Shown one piece after another: positions 36,639-45,300 of a stretch of 64,000 nt of DNA. The position numbers and the translations under genes were made by a program. Positions within the stretch are counted from its first letter, which is position 1. Every line of letters starts with the position of its first letter. This DNA is from Glycocaulis sp051859565 (GTDB taxonomy: Bacteria; Pseudomonadota; Alphaproteobacteria; Caulobacterales; Maricaulaceae): NCBI RefSeq assembly GCF_051859565.1, contig NZ_JBHYFK010000006.1:1-64000 (forward strand), in the 5' to 3' direction. The notes below the pieces were generated by a model that was given only the letters and a program-made list of their open reading frames with translations, had not been told where the DNA came from and ran no database searches.

Positions 36639-38435
36639 CTAACGGGGCACGGTCTCGTCGGTGCGCATCTGCACGCCGCGCACGCCTGCCCGCTCGCGCG
36701 CTTCCAGCGCTGCGCGTACCTCTGGCAGCTCCATGAGCGCTTGCAGGCGCGAGACTGACTGCGCGCCTTCGGCACTCAGCCCGAAGAGCTGTTGCAGGGC
36801 CTCCATCGGGGTCGGCTGGCGCGGATAGCTGCGCACGCGCACGGTTTCATCGGCGTCGATGCCAGCCAGCTCACGTGCGGCTTCCAGCGCTTCGTGCAGG
36901 CCGCCAATGCGGTCGACCAGTCCCAGCTCCAGCGCTTGCGCGCCGGTCCACACCCGCCCGCGGGCAATCTCGCGCACGCGGGTGATCGGCAGGTCGCGGC
37001 CTTCGGCAACACGGCTGGTGAAATCGTCATAGATTTCCGAGGCCATGGCTTCGACCGCAGCGCGCTGGGTTTCGGAGAACGGCGTCTGGGAGGAGTAGGC
37101 GGTGGCAAACTCGCCGCCAACCGAAACGGGCTCTATATTGACCCCGATGCGGTCCAGAGCGCCCTCGATTACAACCTTGCCGAATACAACACCGATCGAG
37201 CCGGTGAGCGTGGTCGCATTGGCGATAATCATGTCGGCCGGCGCTGCCAGATAATAGCCGCCCGATGCCGCGAGGGACGCCATGGATACGATGACAGGCT
37301 TGCCTGCCTCGCGGGCCCGCACAACGGCGTCCCAGATCTGGTCGGAGGCGATGGCCGAACCGCCGCCACTGTCGACACGCACGATAATGGCCCGCACATC
37401 GTCTGCGGCGGCCGCAGCGTCGATCGCATCGGCCATGGCGTCGCCGCCAATGGCATTGCCGCCGCCAAATCCGGTCTGGCCGGATCCCGTGATGATGGAG
37501 CCCTGTCCGCTGACCATCGCGATCACCGGGCCGCGCGTGGCGGCAGGCGTGGTGGACAGATTGCGGGCATAGGTTTCGATGTCCTGCACTGCCGCGTTGC
37601 TTCCGGCCCGTTCGAGGGCGGCTGCGCGCGCGGCGGCCGGATGGCCCAGCTGGTCCACGAGGCCGGCCTGCAAGGCGGCTTCCGCGCTGTGCGGGCCGGA
37701 CACGATCCGCTGGCGGAAGGTGGCGATATCCATGCCCCGGTCCCCGGCGGAGGCCGCCAGGGCCGATTCCAGAATGGCGTTGAGGAAGGAGCTGGTGGCT
37801 TCCAGATGGGCTTCGGTAAACCCGTCCTCGGTAAAGGTGTTGGCCGCGTTCTTGTATTCGTGGAACTGCAGAAATTCGGCCTGGGCGCCGAACTGCTCCA
37901 ACAGGCCGCCGAGGAAGAGCGATTCGCTGGCAAGGCCCACAGCCGAGAACGACGAGGTGTCCTGCATCCAGATTTCATCAGCGCCGCTGACCGCAAAATA
38001 GTTCGTGATGCCTGTACCCTCGAAGCCCTGGGCGTGGGCGATGACGAACCGGCCGCTGGCGGAGAAGCGGGCAAGGGCGCCACGAATCTCTTCGGCCTGC
38101 GCTGGTGACATGCCGAACTCGTTGGCGCGGATGAGAACCCCGCGGACCCGGCTATCGCTCTGAGCGCGCTGCAGTGTGGTCACGATATCGACCACGGACA
38201 GCGGCTCTGAAAAGGCAAAGGGTGAGCGCGAGGGCTGGTCCAACCGGTCGCGGCGCAGATCCAGCTGAAGAACCACGTCGCCGCCAGAGGCACGCGCGCT
38301 GCGGCCTTCACTGGCCTGCTGCGCCGCAGACGCGATCAGCGCTGCCAGCATGAAGCCGAGCAGCAGCATGGTAAGAATTGCGCCGGCTATGACGCCGGCA
38401 ATTGACCCGAAAAAAGTAATCCAGAACTGGCGCAT
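36639..38435 (-). CDS. sppA: Signal peptide peptidase SppA (67K type)
   Basis: The 598-residue membrane protease has an N-terminal anchor (residues 8-36) and two tandem SppA domains. The catalytic dyad is Lys195 (FHEYKNAAN) and Ser391 (LAASGGYYLA), as in E. coli SppA, with the substrate-site segment VRVDSGGGSAIASDQIW before it. It degrades cleaved signal peptides in the membrane. The ATG at 38435 has GGGAG seven bases upstream; a longer frame is not used. It sits convergent with the DUF3667 gene. Confidence 0.95.
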   Translation of the reverse strand: MRQFWITFFGSIAGVIAGAILTMLLLGFMLAALIASAAQQASEGRSARASGGDVVLQLDLRRDRLDQPSRSPFAFSEPLSVVDIVTTLQRAQSDSRVRGVLIRANEFGMSPAQAEEIRGALARFSASGRFVIAHAQGFEGTGITNYFAVSGADEIWMQDTSSFSAVGLASESLFLGGLLEQFGAQAEFLQFHEYKNAANTFTEDGFTEAHLEATSSFLNAILESALAASAGDRGMDIATFRQRIVSGPHSAEAALQAGLVDQLGHPAAARAAALERAGSNAAVQDIETYARNLSTTPAATRGPVIAMVSGQGSIITGSGQTGFGGGNAIGGDAMADAIDAAAAADDVRAIIVRVDSGGGSAIASDQIWDAVVRAREAGKPVIVSMASLAASGGYYLAAPADMIIANATTLTGSIGVVFGKVVIEGALDRIGVNIEPVSVGGEFATAYSSQTPFSETQRAAVEAMASEIYDDFTSRVAEGRDLPITRVREIARGRVWTGAQALELGLVDRIGGLHEALEAARELAGIDADETVRVRSYPRQPTPMEALQQLFGLSAEGAQSVSRLQALMELPEVRAALEARERAGVRGVQMRTDETVPR

Positions 38436-38571
38436 CGCAGCACTCCCGATCATCCGAAGACGTGGCCGCAATACGGGCCCCTCGCGAGCGAAGATATAGA
38501 GCACGGCGCGCCGGGTCGAGGCCACCAAATATGTATTGTCTGCAATGTGGGATTATGGGGGCGGGATGTAC

Positions 38572-38648
38572 TGGTCGGAGTAGCAAGATTCGAACTTGCG
38601 ACCCCCGCCTCCCGAAGACGGTGCTCTACCAGGCTGAGCTATACTCCG
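38572..38648 (-). tRNA. tRNA-Pro (anticodon CGG)
   Basis: The complement folds as a full cloverleaf of 77 bases with an encoded CCA. The acceptor arms are CGGAGTA and TACTCCG, the D arm has GCTC and GAGC, the anticodon stem CCGTC/GGCGG surrounds the loop TTCGGGA (anticodon CGG), and the T arm is GCAAG-TTCGAAT-CTTGC. Confidence 0.97.
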
Positions 38649-38805
38649 AACCGAGGCGGGCTGTATATCCAGTCCCCGGCAGCATGGCAATCGCGCTGGA
38701 CTGGCTTTTGTGCAGAAGATTGTGTCAGACAGTTGCAGGAGGGCGTTGCATCGCGTTCCCGCGCGGGCTATCTAGCCGGTCCGCAAACACCTCCGGGTGT
38801 TCTGC

Positions 38806-38880
38806 TGGGGTGTGGCCAAGCGGTAAGGCAGCGGTTTTTGGTACCGCCATTCCCAGGTTCGAATCCTGGCACCCCAGCCA
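38806..38880 (+). tRNA. tRNA-Gln (anticodon TTG)
   Basis: The 75-base cloverleaf has acceptor TGGGGTG with CACCCCA and an encoded GCCA end. The anticodon stem GCGGT/ACCGC holds the loop TTTTGGT (anticodon TTG), and the T arm is CCAGG-TTCGAAT-CCTGG. Confidence 0.97.
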
Positions 38881-39348
38881 TTTTCCCGTCATGCTGCTGC
38901 CCTGATTGCCTGACAGCCTGTCTGGTGTGGTTGTCCCGGCGCTGTGGCCTGTAGCGGGAAGCCCCTTGCACTGCAGCAATCGGGAAGTTGTCGCAATTTC
39001 GAAACCGTTTCGCACTAGGAAGCGTTAACTGCGAGCGGCACAGCATTTGCAGCGCTTGCACGGTTGATCGAAGGCGTTTTGAGCGCTAGCGTCAAAATCA
39101 TGGAGTGGAATGCATGGCATCTGCTCATTCAAAAAGACGGCGGGAAACGCCGCGTTTGAAAGGGGATAATTGATCATACGGTTATTCCCTGCGGACGATT
39201 CGCGGGCCCTGACGGGCTCTGGCGCCAGGTCGTGGCGCTTATGGTTTGTCGGGGGTGCCGGGTTGAGGTTTGACCTGGCAGGTTTTTTTAGAGGGTAACC
39301 GGACGAGCAACGTTCCCTGTTTGCTGGCCGGCTTCTGTGAGGCGAGAC
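38881..39348 (+). promoter_or_regulatory. 468-base leader region of the TonB operon, with several inverted repeats
   Basis: No gene is seen here. Inverted repeats are CGGCG-GGAAA-CGCCG (39138-39152), GGGGATAA with TTATTCCC (39162-39169 and 39182-39189, one G-T pair), the palindrome CTGGCGCCAG (39219-39228), and ACCTGGCAGGT (39273-39283) followed by seven T. The last could form a short terminator-like hairpin, and AGGT at 39266-39269 could compete for its left arm. It may be a long regulated leader; promoters were not identified. Confidence 0.4.
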
Positions 39349-40119
39349 ATGTCACAACTGAAATCACGTCTCCGTACGGCGATTGCCGTCGGATTGGGTT
39401 CCATGCTGGTCGCGGGCGCTGCCCATGCCCAGCTCGATCAAGCGCTTCAGGTGGCCCGCCAGTCCACCCAGGAGGGCGCCCGCGCTCAGCAAGAGATCAA
39501 CCAGGTCGCTGACCGGGCGGGTGATCTTGAGCGCGAATATCTGGCTCTGCGTCAGCAGATCGAAGATCAGCGCGTTTATGTAGAGCAGCAGGAAGTGTTT
39601 CTGCGCTCGCAGGCAAACGAGCTTGAAGCTCTCCAGTTCCAGCTTGAGCGCGTCGGCTCGATCGAGCGCGATCTCACGCCGATGCTTCTGGAAATGTATG
39701 TCGCTATCGACGAATTCGTTTCCAATGACCTGCCTTTCCAGACCGATGTGCGCCGCGCCCGTCTCGACAATATCGAGCGGCTGCTTGGCGATGCCTCGGT
39801 GCCTCCGGCAGAGAAATACCGCGTAATCCTGAACGCATATGAGATCGAGGCCGCCTACGGGCGCAGCCTTCGCACCTATGGCGAAGAGGTCGTCATCGAT
39901 GGCGTTCCCAATGAGGTGAACGTTCTTCAGTTCGGCCGTGTTGCGCTGGTGCGCATCTTCCAGGACCGCTCGATGGAGATCATGACCCAGTCGAATCCTG
40001 AATGGCGTCCGCTGTCAGGGTCTCACGCCAACAACGTCCAGCGTGCTCTGCGGATTGCGCAGGAAGTGACCACGCCTGATGTGTTTGTCGCGCCCCTTCC
40101 GGGCCCGGCTACCCGCTAG
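39349..40119 (+). CDS. DUF3450 periplasmic protein of the TonB system
   Basis: The 256-residue protein has a signal peptide (AIAVGLGSMLVAGAAHA, cleavage before QLDQA) and a coiled coil at residues 25-115 (QARQSTQEGARAQ-type helices), then the DUF3450 core with PMLLEMYVAIDEFVSNDLPF and RALRIAQEVTTPDVFVAP. DUF3450 proteins are coded first in TonB2-type operons of Vibrio and marine bacteria. Their likely role is to support the TtpC/ExbB complex across the periplasm. GAGG precedes the ATG, and the gene is followed by the TtpC-like gene after 26 bases. Confidence 0.88.
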   Translation: MSQLKSRLRTAIAVGLGSMLVAGAAHAQLDQALQVARQSTQEGARAQQEINQVADRAGDLEREYLALRQQIEDQRVYVEQQEVFLRSQANELEALQFQLERVGSIERDLTPMLLEMYVAIDEFVSNDLPFQTDVRRARLDNIERLLGDASVPPAEKYRVILNAYEIEAAYGRSLRTYGEEVVIDGVPNEVNVLQFGRVALVRIFQDRSMEIMTQSNPEWRPLSGSHANNVQRALRIAQEVTTPDVFVAPLPGPATR

Positions 40120-40145
40120 CGCTGTAGAGACGGAGAAACAAAGCG

Positions 40146-41543
40146 ATGAAAACGCTTTTTAAAATTGCCGCGGCTGTCTCGCTCAGCGCCAGCCTTCTTG
40201 CCGGCACCGCGATGGCCCAGGAAAGCCAGCGCCAGCCGGTAACATCCATTTCGCAACTTCTTGACCGCGTCCGGGCTGATGCCCGTGACGCAGCGGCGGA
40301 AAACCAGCGCCGCTTGCAGGAGTTCCGCGCCAACCGTGATCGTCAGGCAGCTCTTGTTGCCCAGGCGCGCGGTCAGCTGAACACCCTGGAATCTGCCGGA
40401 CGGGCCAACCAGGCCCGCTTCGAGGCCAACCAGGAGCGGATCCGCGAGCTTGACGCCGAACTGCGTCAGGCCCAGGGCGCGTTCGGTGAGCTGTTTGGTG
40501 CAGCCCGTCAGAAATCTGGCGAGTTCGCCTCCATCATCGAGGCCTCCATTGCTTCGGCGCAGGCGCCGGGCCGTCACCAGCCGCTTCGCGAACTGTCGCA
40601 AAGCCGCACCCTGCCGGACCGTGCCGAGCTGGACCGGATCTGGCAGGCCATGATCTCCGAAATGGAGCTTCAGGGTGATGTCGTAACCTTCAATGCCCGC
40701 GTGTCTGGTGTGAATGACGGCCAGCCGGTTCCGGTGACCCGCGTGGGCGTGTTCAACGCTTTCATCACGCAAGGTGGCACGCGTTACGTGCTGTGGCGCA
40801 CCGAAGAGACCAACCCGGCTGCCGGCTACCGTCTCGTGCAGCTTGAGCGCCAGCCGCCAGGCCGCCTGCTTGATGCCGCCAGCAATCTTGCCCGCGCTTC
40901 TGAAGGCGAGATCGTCTCCGGCCCGATCGATCCGTCGCGTGGCCAGCTGCTGAACATCTACAAGGATGTCCCCAACACGGTCGAACGCTTCAACCAGGGT
41001 GGTATCGTTGCGCAGATCATTCTCGGCCTGCTGATCTTCTCGGCTGCCTTCGGTCTGTTCCGCCTGTTTGCCCTGTTCACCACGAACTCGGCGATTAATG
41101 GCCAGAAGCGCCGTTCCACGGCCTCGAAGGGCAACCCGCTCGGCCGCATCATGCTCGCCTATGAAGAGGTGAAAGACCGTCCGATCGAGACGATTGAGCT
41201 CAAGCTGGATGAAGCCATCCTGCGCGAGACGCCCAAGCTCGAATTCGGCCTGAATTTCCTGAAGCTCGCTGCCGCTGTTGCGCCGCTGCTGGGTCTTCTG
41301 GGTACGGTTACGGGTATGATCCGCACCTTTACGCAGATCACCCTGTTCGGCACCGGCGACCCCCGCATCATGGCGGGCGGTATCTCCGAGGCCCTCGTGA
41401 CCACGGTTATGGGTCTTATCGCCGCCATCCCGCTGCTCTTCATCCACTCGTTTGCCGCCAGCTTCGCTCGCGGGGCACAGCAAACGCTGGAAGAGCAGGC
41501 CGCTGGTATCATTGCACGTCACGCTGAAGAGCGTGCTGGCTAG
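40146..41543 (+). CDS. TtpC-like MotA/TolQ/ExbB proton-channel protein with coiled-coil N-terminus
   Basis: The 465-residue protein has a signal peptide (ending AMAQES), a long coiled-coil periplasmic region (residues 35-130), and then the MotA/TolQ/ExbB core with three membrane segments (about 285-310, 375-397 and 418-440). The conserved segment LAAAVAPLLGLLGTVTGMIRTF belongs to the channel. This layout is that of TtpC, the extra component of the Vibrio TonB2 system. It works with ExbB, ExbD and TonB to use the proton gradient for outer-membrane transport. Confidence 0.9.
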   Translation: MKTLFKIAAAVSLSASLLAGTAMAQESQRQPVTSISQLLDRVRADARDAAAENQRRLQEFRANRDRQAALVAQARGQLNTLESAGRANQARFEANQERIRELDAELRQAQGAFGELFGAARQKSGEFASIIEASIASAQAPGRHQPLRELSQSRTLPDRAELDRIWQAMISEMELQGDVVTFNARVSGVNDGQPVPVTRVGVFNAFITQGGTRYVLWRTEETNPAAGYRLVQLERQPPGRLLDAASNLARASEGEIVSGPIDPSRGQLLNIYKDVPNTVERFNQGGIVAQIILGLLIFSAAFGLFRLFALFTTNSAINGQKRRSTASKGNPLGRIMLAYEEVKDRPIETIELKLDEAILRETPKLEFGLNFLKLAAAVAPLLGLLGTVTGMIRTFTQITLFGTGDPRIMAGGISEALVTTVMGLIAAIPLLFIHSFAASFARGAQQTLEEQAAGIIARHAEERAG

Positions 41544-41557
41544 AAGGACCGGCAATC

Positions 41558-42079
41558 ATGGATTTCCAAGGCGCCTTTTCCGGCCTGCAGGAATTCCTGG
41601 AGCGCGGTGGCCCGATCCTCACCTGGATCATGGCTCTGACCTTCGTGATGTGGGCGTTCATCCTTGAGCGGCTGGCCTATTTCGGGCTGGCCCACAAGGG
41701 AGTGGCCGGCCGGGCGATCCGGGAGTGGGGGGCGCGCAGCGACCACAGCTCCTGGCACGCCCACGCCATCCGCGACCAGCTCATTTCCGAGGTCAAGCTG
41801 AAGGCCGACCAGAATGTGGAGTTGATCAAGACCCTCGTGGCTCTTGCGCCTCTCTTCGGTCTTCTGGGTACGGTGACCGGCATGGTGGCAGTGTTCGACG
41901 TGATGGCCATTTCAGGCTCGTCGGATGCTCGCGGGATGTCAGCGGGTGTTGCCCGCGCGACCATTCCGACGATGGCCGGCATGGTCTCTGCGCTTTCGGG
42001 ACTTATTTTCTCCAGCCAGATTGAACGCATGGCCAAGCGCCGTGTGCACGAGTTGGCCGACGAACTGGAAGTGGGGTAG
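41558..42079 (+). CDS. exbB: ExbB-type proton-channel subunit
   Basis: This 173-residue protein has three membrane segments: ILTWIMALTFVMWAFILERL (about 18-37), LVALAPLFGLLGTVTGMVAVF (about 88-108) and ATIPTMAGMVSALSGLIFSS (about 131-150). The second has the typical G-LGT-V pattern of MotA/TolQ/ExbB proteins. It forms the stator with ExbD, which passes energy to TonB. It lies 14 bases after the TtpC-like gene and three bases before exbD. Confidence 0.93.
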   Translation: MDFQGAFSGLQEFLERGGPILTWIMALTFVMWAFILERLAYFGLAHKGVAGRAIREWGARSDHSSWHAHAIRDQLISEVKLKADQNVELIKTLVALAPLFGLLGTVTGMVAVFDVMAISGSSDARGMSAGVARATIPTMAGMVSALSGLIFSSQIERMAKRRVHELADELEVG

Positions 42080-42082
42080 CCC

Positions 42083-42496
42083 ATGCGCAGACGTAAGAAC
42101 CGCGGGAACGATTCAGCCGAAGTCAACATGACGCCGATGCTGGATATCGTGTTCATCCTGCTGATCTTCTTCATCGTGACGGCGACCTTCCTCCAGGAAG
42201 AGGGCATTGACATGCGCCCGCCGCCTCCGTCTGACACACCGCCACAGGACGCCAATCCTGTAATTCTGGTCCAGGTGACGGAGCAGAACCGTGTGTTCGT
42301 GAACCAGGATCAGACCTCGGTTGACCGTGTCATGGCGGCAGTATCGCGGCTGCGGGCTGAAGCGCCCAACTCTGCGGTGCTGATCCAGCCTCATGACGAG
42401 GCCCATCACGGGATCACGGTGCAGATCTGGGATGAGATGATGGCGAACGGCATTCCTGTGTCGATCAATCGCGACCGTCCCGGCGGTCAGTCGTAG
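42083..42496 (+). CDS. exbD: ExbD family protein, first copy
   Basis: The 137-residue protein has one N-terminal membrane helix and a periplasmic domain. The segment EVNMTPMLDIVFILLIFFIV carries the conserved aspartate of the proton path (D25 of E. coli ExbD). It starts with a basic cytoplasmic end (MRRRKNRGNDSA). It follows exbB at three bases, and a second exbD follows after 15 bases. The two copies differ in their periplasmic part and may form a mixed complex. Confidence 0.93.
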   Translation: MRRRKNRGNDSAEVNMTPMLDIVFILLIFFIVTATFLQEEGIDMRPPPPSDTPPQDANPVILVQVTEQNRVFVNQDQTSVDRVMAAVSRLRAEAPNSAVLIQPHDEAHHGITVQIWDEMMANGIPVSINRDRPGGQS

Positions 42497-42511
42497 CGAG
42501 GAGTATTCAGT

Positions 42512-42916
42512 ATGGCGCGCCGACAGAGCCGGGTCGTAACCGAAGACGAAGATACAGAACTGAACATGACGCCCATGCTGGACGTCGTTTTCATCCTGCT
42601 GATCTTCTTCATCGTGACGGCCGTGTTTGTTAAAGAGCCGGGTGTGGACGTTCAGCGTCCGCTGACCCAGACTGAAGAGCGGGTTCGCCCCACTATTCTC
42701 GTTGCGGTAACGTCCGATGACGAGATCTGGGTGAACCGTCAGGTCTATCAGATGAACCAGCTCAGAAACGTGCTGGAGCAGCTTCTGCAGGAAAACCCCC
42801 GCGCGGAAGCGATGATTCAAGGCGATGCTGATGCGCCTGTGGGTACCGTTCTTGATGTCCAGGAAGTGCTTCAGCAGCTGGGCGTCACGGTCACCATTTC
42901 GACGCGTCCGCGTTAG
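42512..42916 (+). CDS. exbD: ExbD family protein, second copy
   Basis: This 134-residue second ExbD has NMTPMLDVVFILLIFFIVTA with the conserved aspartate, and a periplasmic part with VDVQRPLTQTEERVRPTILV. Residues 1-16 are basic and then acidic (RRQSRVVTEDEDTEL). Two adjacent exbD genes are also seen in other TtpC-type operons and imply a hetero-oligomer. A GAGGAG site precedes its ATG. Confidence 0.93.
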   Translation: MARRQSRVVTEDEDTELNMTPMLDVVFILLIFFIVTAVFVKEPGVDVQRPLTQTEERVRPTILVAVTSDDEIWVNRQVYQMNQLRNVLEQLLQENPRAEAMIQGDADAPVGTVLDVQEVLQQLGVTVTISTRPR

Positions 42917-42934
42917 GCAGGAAGGAATATAACG

Positions 42935-43552
42935 ATGGCCAGTCTTGTCCGTCTTCTTGTAGGTGCGCCGCTCGCGGCAATCGTCACCTTCCTTCTCTTC
43001 ACGCTGATGCAGATCCTCATCTTTGATGATACCGCGCCGCCTGACGACGCGGGTGATGAGGTCAGGATCACGATTGCCGACGCCCCGGAGGAAATCCAGG
43101 CCCGTCAACGTGACGCGAATATCGACCAGGTCGAGGATGTAACGCCGCCGCCGCCGCCCCCGGCAATCGAGCGGGCTCGCGCCGATCAGCCGACCGAGAG
43201 CATGTCCACCATCGTCGGTGGCCTGCCGGAGTTTGACCGCCCGTCGCTGGCCGGTGGCGATATCAGCTTCGACGTGTCCGACCGTGACGCGCAGCCGCTG
43301 GTACGGATTCCTCCGAACTATCCTCCCCGGGCCGCAGAGCGTGGTATCGAGGGACGGTGTTCGGTCGAGTTCGACGTGACACCGGAGGGCAGCCCGACGA
43401 ATGTGCGTATTCTGAGCTGCACCAACTCGGTGTTCGAACGCGAAACCATTCGCGCGGTCGAGCGCTGGCGCTATGAGCCGCGCGTCCAGGACGGTACGCC
43501 GCAGTGGCGGCGCGGTGTGCAGACGCAGTTCGACTATAATCTAAACCAGTAA
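42935..43552 (+). CDS. tonB: TonB family energy transducer
   Basis: The 205-residue protein has an N-terminal anchor (LVGAPLAAIVTFLLFTLMQIL), a short acidic and proline-rich linker with PPPPPPA near residue 70, and a C-terminal TonB domain with NYPPRAAERGIEGRCSVEFD and RAVERWRYEPRVQDG. It carries energy from the ExbB/ExbD complex to TonB-dependent outer-membrane receptors. The linker is short, as in TonB2 proteins, which fits the need for the coiled-coil TtpC and DUF3450 parts. Confidence 0.94.
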   Translation: MASLVRLLVGAPLAAIVTFLLFTLMQILIFDDTAPPDDAGDEVRITIADAPEEIQARQRDANIDQVEDVTPPPPPPAIERARADQPTESMSTIVGGLPEFDRPSLAGGDISFDVSDRDAQPLVRIPPNYPPRAAERGIEGRCSVEFDVTPEGSPTNVRILSCTNSVFERETIRAVERWRYEPRVQDGTPQWRRGVQTQFDYNLNQ

Positions 43553-43606
43553 CAGACCGATACGTGTCGGCTCGCCGCCTTCGAGGCGTTCTACAGGAGT
43601 GACAAG

Positions 43607-45139
43607 ATGATCCGCGAGAGCCAGAGCATGACCGGAATTGGGCGTGTCCTCGCAGCTGTGCTGGTAGCTGGCAGCATTGGCATGACGGCTGTCGGCACTG
43701 ATGCCGAAGCGCAGCGCCGTGACCGCGACCAGGAAAGGGAGCAGAGTAACGAGAACCGTACGTTCTCGACCCAGATCGGTACGCTGGTGCTTCAGGCACA
43801 GGAACAGATCGAAGCCGAGCAGTATCGGGCTGCGGTCGACACCTTTACCCGTGGTCTTGGCATGAATCCGAGCGCCTATGAGGCGAGCGTCATGTATTCG
43901 CAGCGCGCCCGCTTGCATTTCATGCTCGATAATATGAGCCAGACCGTTTCCGATTTCCGTGCGGCGATCAATGCGGGCGGTCTGAATGCCACAGAGGTGC
44001 GCGATGTTCGCGTCAATCTGGGGCAGATCCTGATCAGCATGGAGCAAATCGATGCCGGTATCCGTGAGCTGGAGGCAGCGATTGCGGCAGGAGCAACGGT
44101 CAATGCCGGTCTAGCCCGCCTGCTGGCCATCGCGTATGCGCAAGGCGAGCGCTATAATGACGGGCTTCGCTACGCGGAGCAGTGGTATGAGGCTACGCCC
44201 AACAAGACGTTGAACGAATATCCGATCATGCTGGTTTATTATCAGCAGCTGAACCGTCCTGCTGACGAGCTTCGGGTTGTGCGCGAGATGGTGAACCGTT
44301 TCCCCCAGGAGCGCACGGGCTGGCAGAACCTGGTCAGCCTCATGGCCCGGACGGAGCAGGAAGAACAGGCGTTCGAAGCCAACAAGCTGATGTATCTGAA
44401 CGGGCTGTTTACGCAAGGCGAGGAATTGCTGCGGCTTGCCCAGTATTACAGCTTTTACGACAACCCATATCGCGGCGCGACCATTCTCGAACGGGAAATG
44501 AATGCCGGGCGTATCGAACGCAATGTCCGCAATGTCGAGCTGCTGGCCAATATGTGGCGTCAGGCGGCCGAGTTTGAACGGGCCCTGCCGGTTCTGCGCC
44601 AGCTTTCGGAAATGCGCCAGGACGGCCAGACGGCGCTGGTGCTGGCGGAGGCGCATTACCAGCTGAACCAGTGGGAGCCGGCTGCGCAAGCTTTCCAGAC
44701 AGCGCTTAACCGCGGTGGCCTTCGCCAGCCCGGCGAAGCCTGGGTGCTGCTGGGTACCGCGCGTTTCAACCTCAATGACAACCAGGGTGCGCTGGCCGCT
44801 TTCCGCGAGGGTGCAAGGTTTGCATCGTCGCGCAGCCAGGCCAATGGCTGGATCACGTTCGTGAATGGCCAGATCGAGGGTGTGGCGCGCCGTGCCCGCC
44901 AGCGTGAACAGGTGCAGATCGACGAGTGCCGCCTGACAGTCGAAGCTGAACGCCGTATCGCGACGGTTATCGGTGAGGCTGACGAGGATGGCCGCGTGCG
45001 CATCGAAGTGCCCCAGCGCTGTCAGATCTATTTCAACCAGTACGGCGAGCAGTTCCGCGAAGTCGGCATGAATGACGAGCAGGCGGCGGAACGCCGCGAA
45101 GCTCTGGAGCGTGCTGCACGCGAAGGTGCAGCAGGCTAG
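43607..45139 (+). CDS. TPR-repeat protein of the TonB operon
   Basis: The 510-residue exported protein has a signal peptide (VLAAVLVAGSIGMTAVGTDAEA) and tetratricopeptide repeats from about residue 60 to 400, seen as helix pairs such as AVDTFTRGLGMNPSAYEASV and AAQAFQTALNRGGLRQPGEA. A closing basic and acidic region has two cysteines (near residues 445 and 470). TPR proteins end TonB2-type operons and probably hold the periplasmic complex together. AGGAG precedes the ATG. A strong terminator follows 30 bases after the stop, so the operon ends here. Confidence 0.87.
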   Translation: MIRESQSMTGIGRVLAAVLVAGSIGMTAVGTDAEAQRRDRDQEREQSNENRTFSTQIGTLVLQAQEQIEAEQYRAAVDTFTRGLGMNPSAYEASVMYSQRARLHFMLDNMSQTVSDFRAAINAGGLNATEVRDVRVNLGQILISMEQIDAGIRELEAAIAAGATVNAGLARLLAIAYAQGERYNDGLRYAEQWYEATPNKTLNEYPIMLVYYQQLNRPADELRVVREMVNRFPQERTGWQNLVSLMARTEQEEQAFEANKLMYLNGLFTQGEELLRLAQYYSFYDNPYRGATILEREMNAGRIERNVRNVELLANMWRQAAEFERALPVLRQLSEMRQDGQTALVLAEAHYQLNQWEPAAQAFQTALNRGGLRQPGEAWVLLGTARFNLNDNQGALAAFREGARFASSRSQANGWITFVNGQIEGVARRARQREQVQIDECRLTVEAERRIATVIGEADEDGRVRIEVPQRCQIYFNQYGEQFREVGMNDEQAAERREALERAAREGAAG

Positions 45140-45170
45140 TTCACAGCCAGCTTGGCGCTCTGATCAATGA

Positions 45171-45199
45171 AAGGCCCCGGATTTGTCCGGGGCCTTTTT
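45171..45199 (+). terminator. Strong rho-independent terminator of the TonB operon
   Basis: A perfect 11-base stem (AAGGCCCCGGA and its complement) with a TTTG loop is followed by a run of T. It ends the seven-gene operon. Confidence 0.95.
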
Positions 45200-45238
45200 C
45201 GTTGCTGGCGTCGGCGTCATCGACAGGCCTTCGGTCAG

Positions 45239-45270
45239 AAAAAAGCCGGGCAGCGACACTGCCCGGCTTT
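45239..45270 (-). terminator. Terminator for the convergent oligopeptidase gene
   Basis: A perfect 12-base stem (AAAGCCGGGCAG at 45242-45253 and its complement at 45259-45270, loop of five) has further A before it, which reads as a T run on the minus strand. Confidence 0.92.
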
Positions 45271-45300
45271 CTGCATTCAACAGGCAAGTGAGGGCGCGGC

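Noticed and set aside
36792..38108. Plus-strand frame opposite sppA
   Set aside because: sppA has its catalytic Lys and Ser in place, and the opposite frame has no known domain.
38572..38880. tRNA genes considered as attachment sites of an integrated element
   Set aside because: No integrase gene or repeated tRNA 3' end is seen near either tRNA.
40116..41555. Minus-strand frame opposite the TtpC-like gene
   Set aside because: It is antisense within a well-organised operon and shows no recognisable family.
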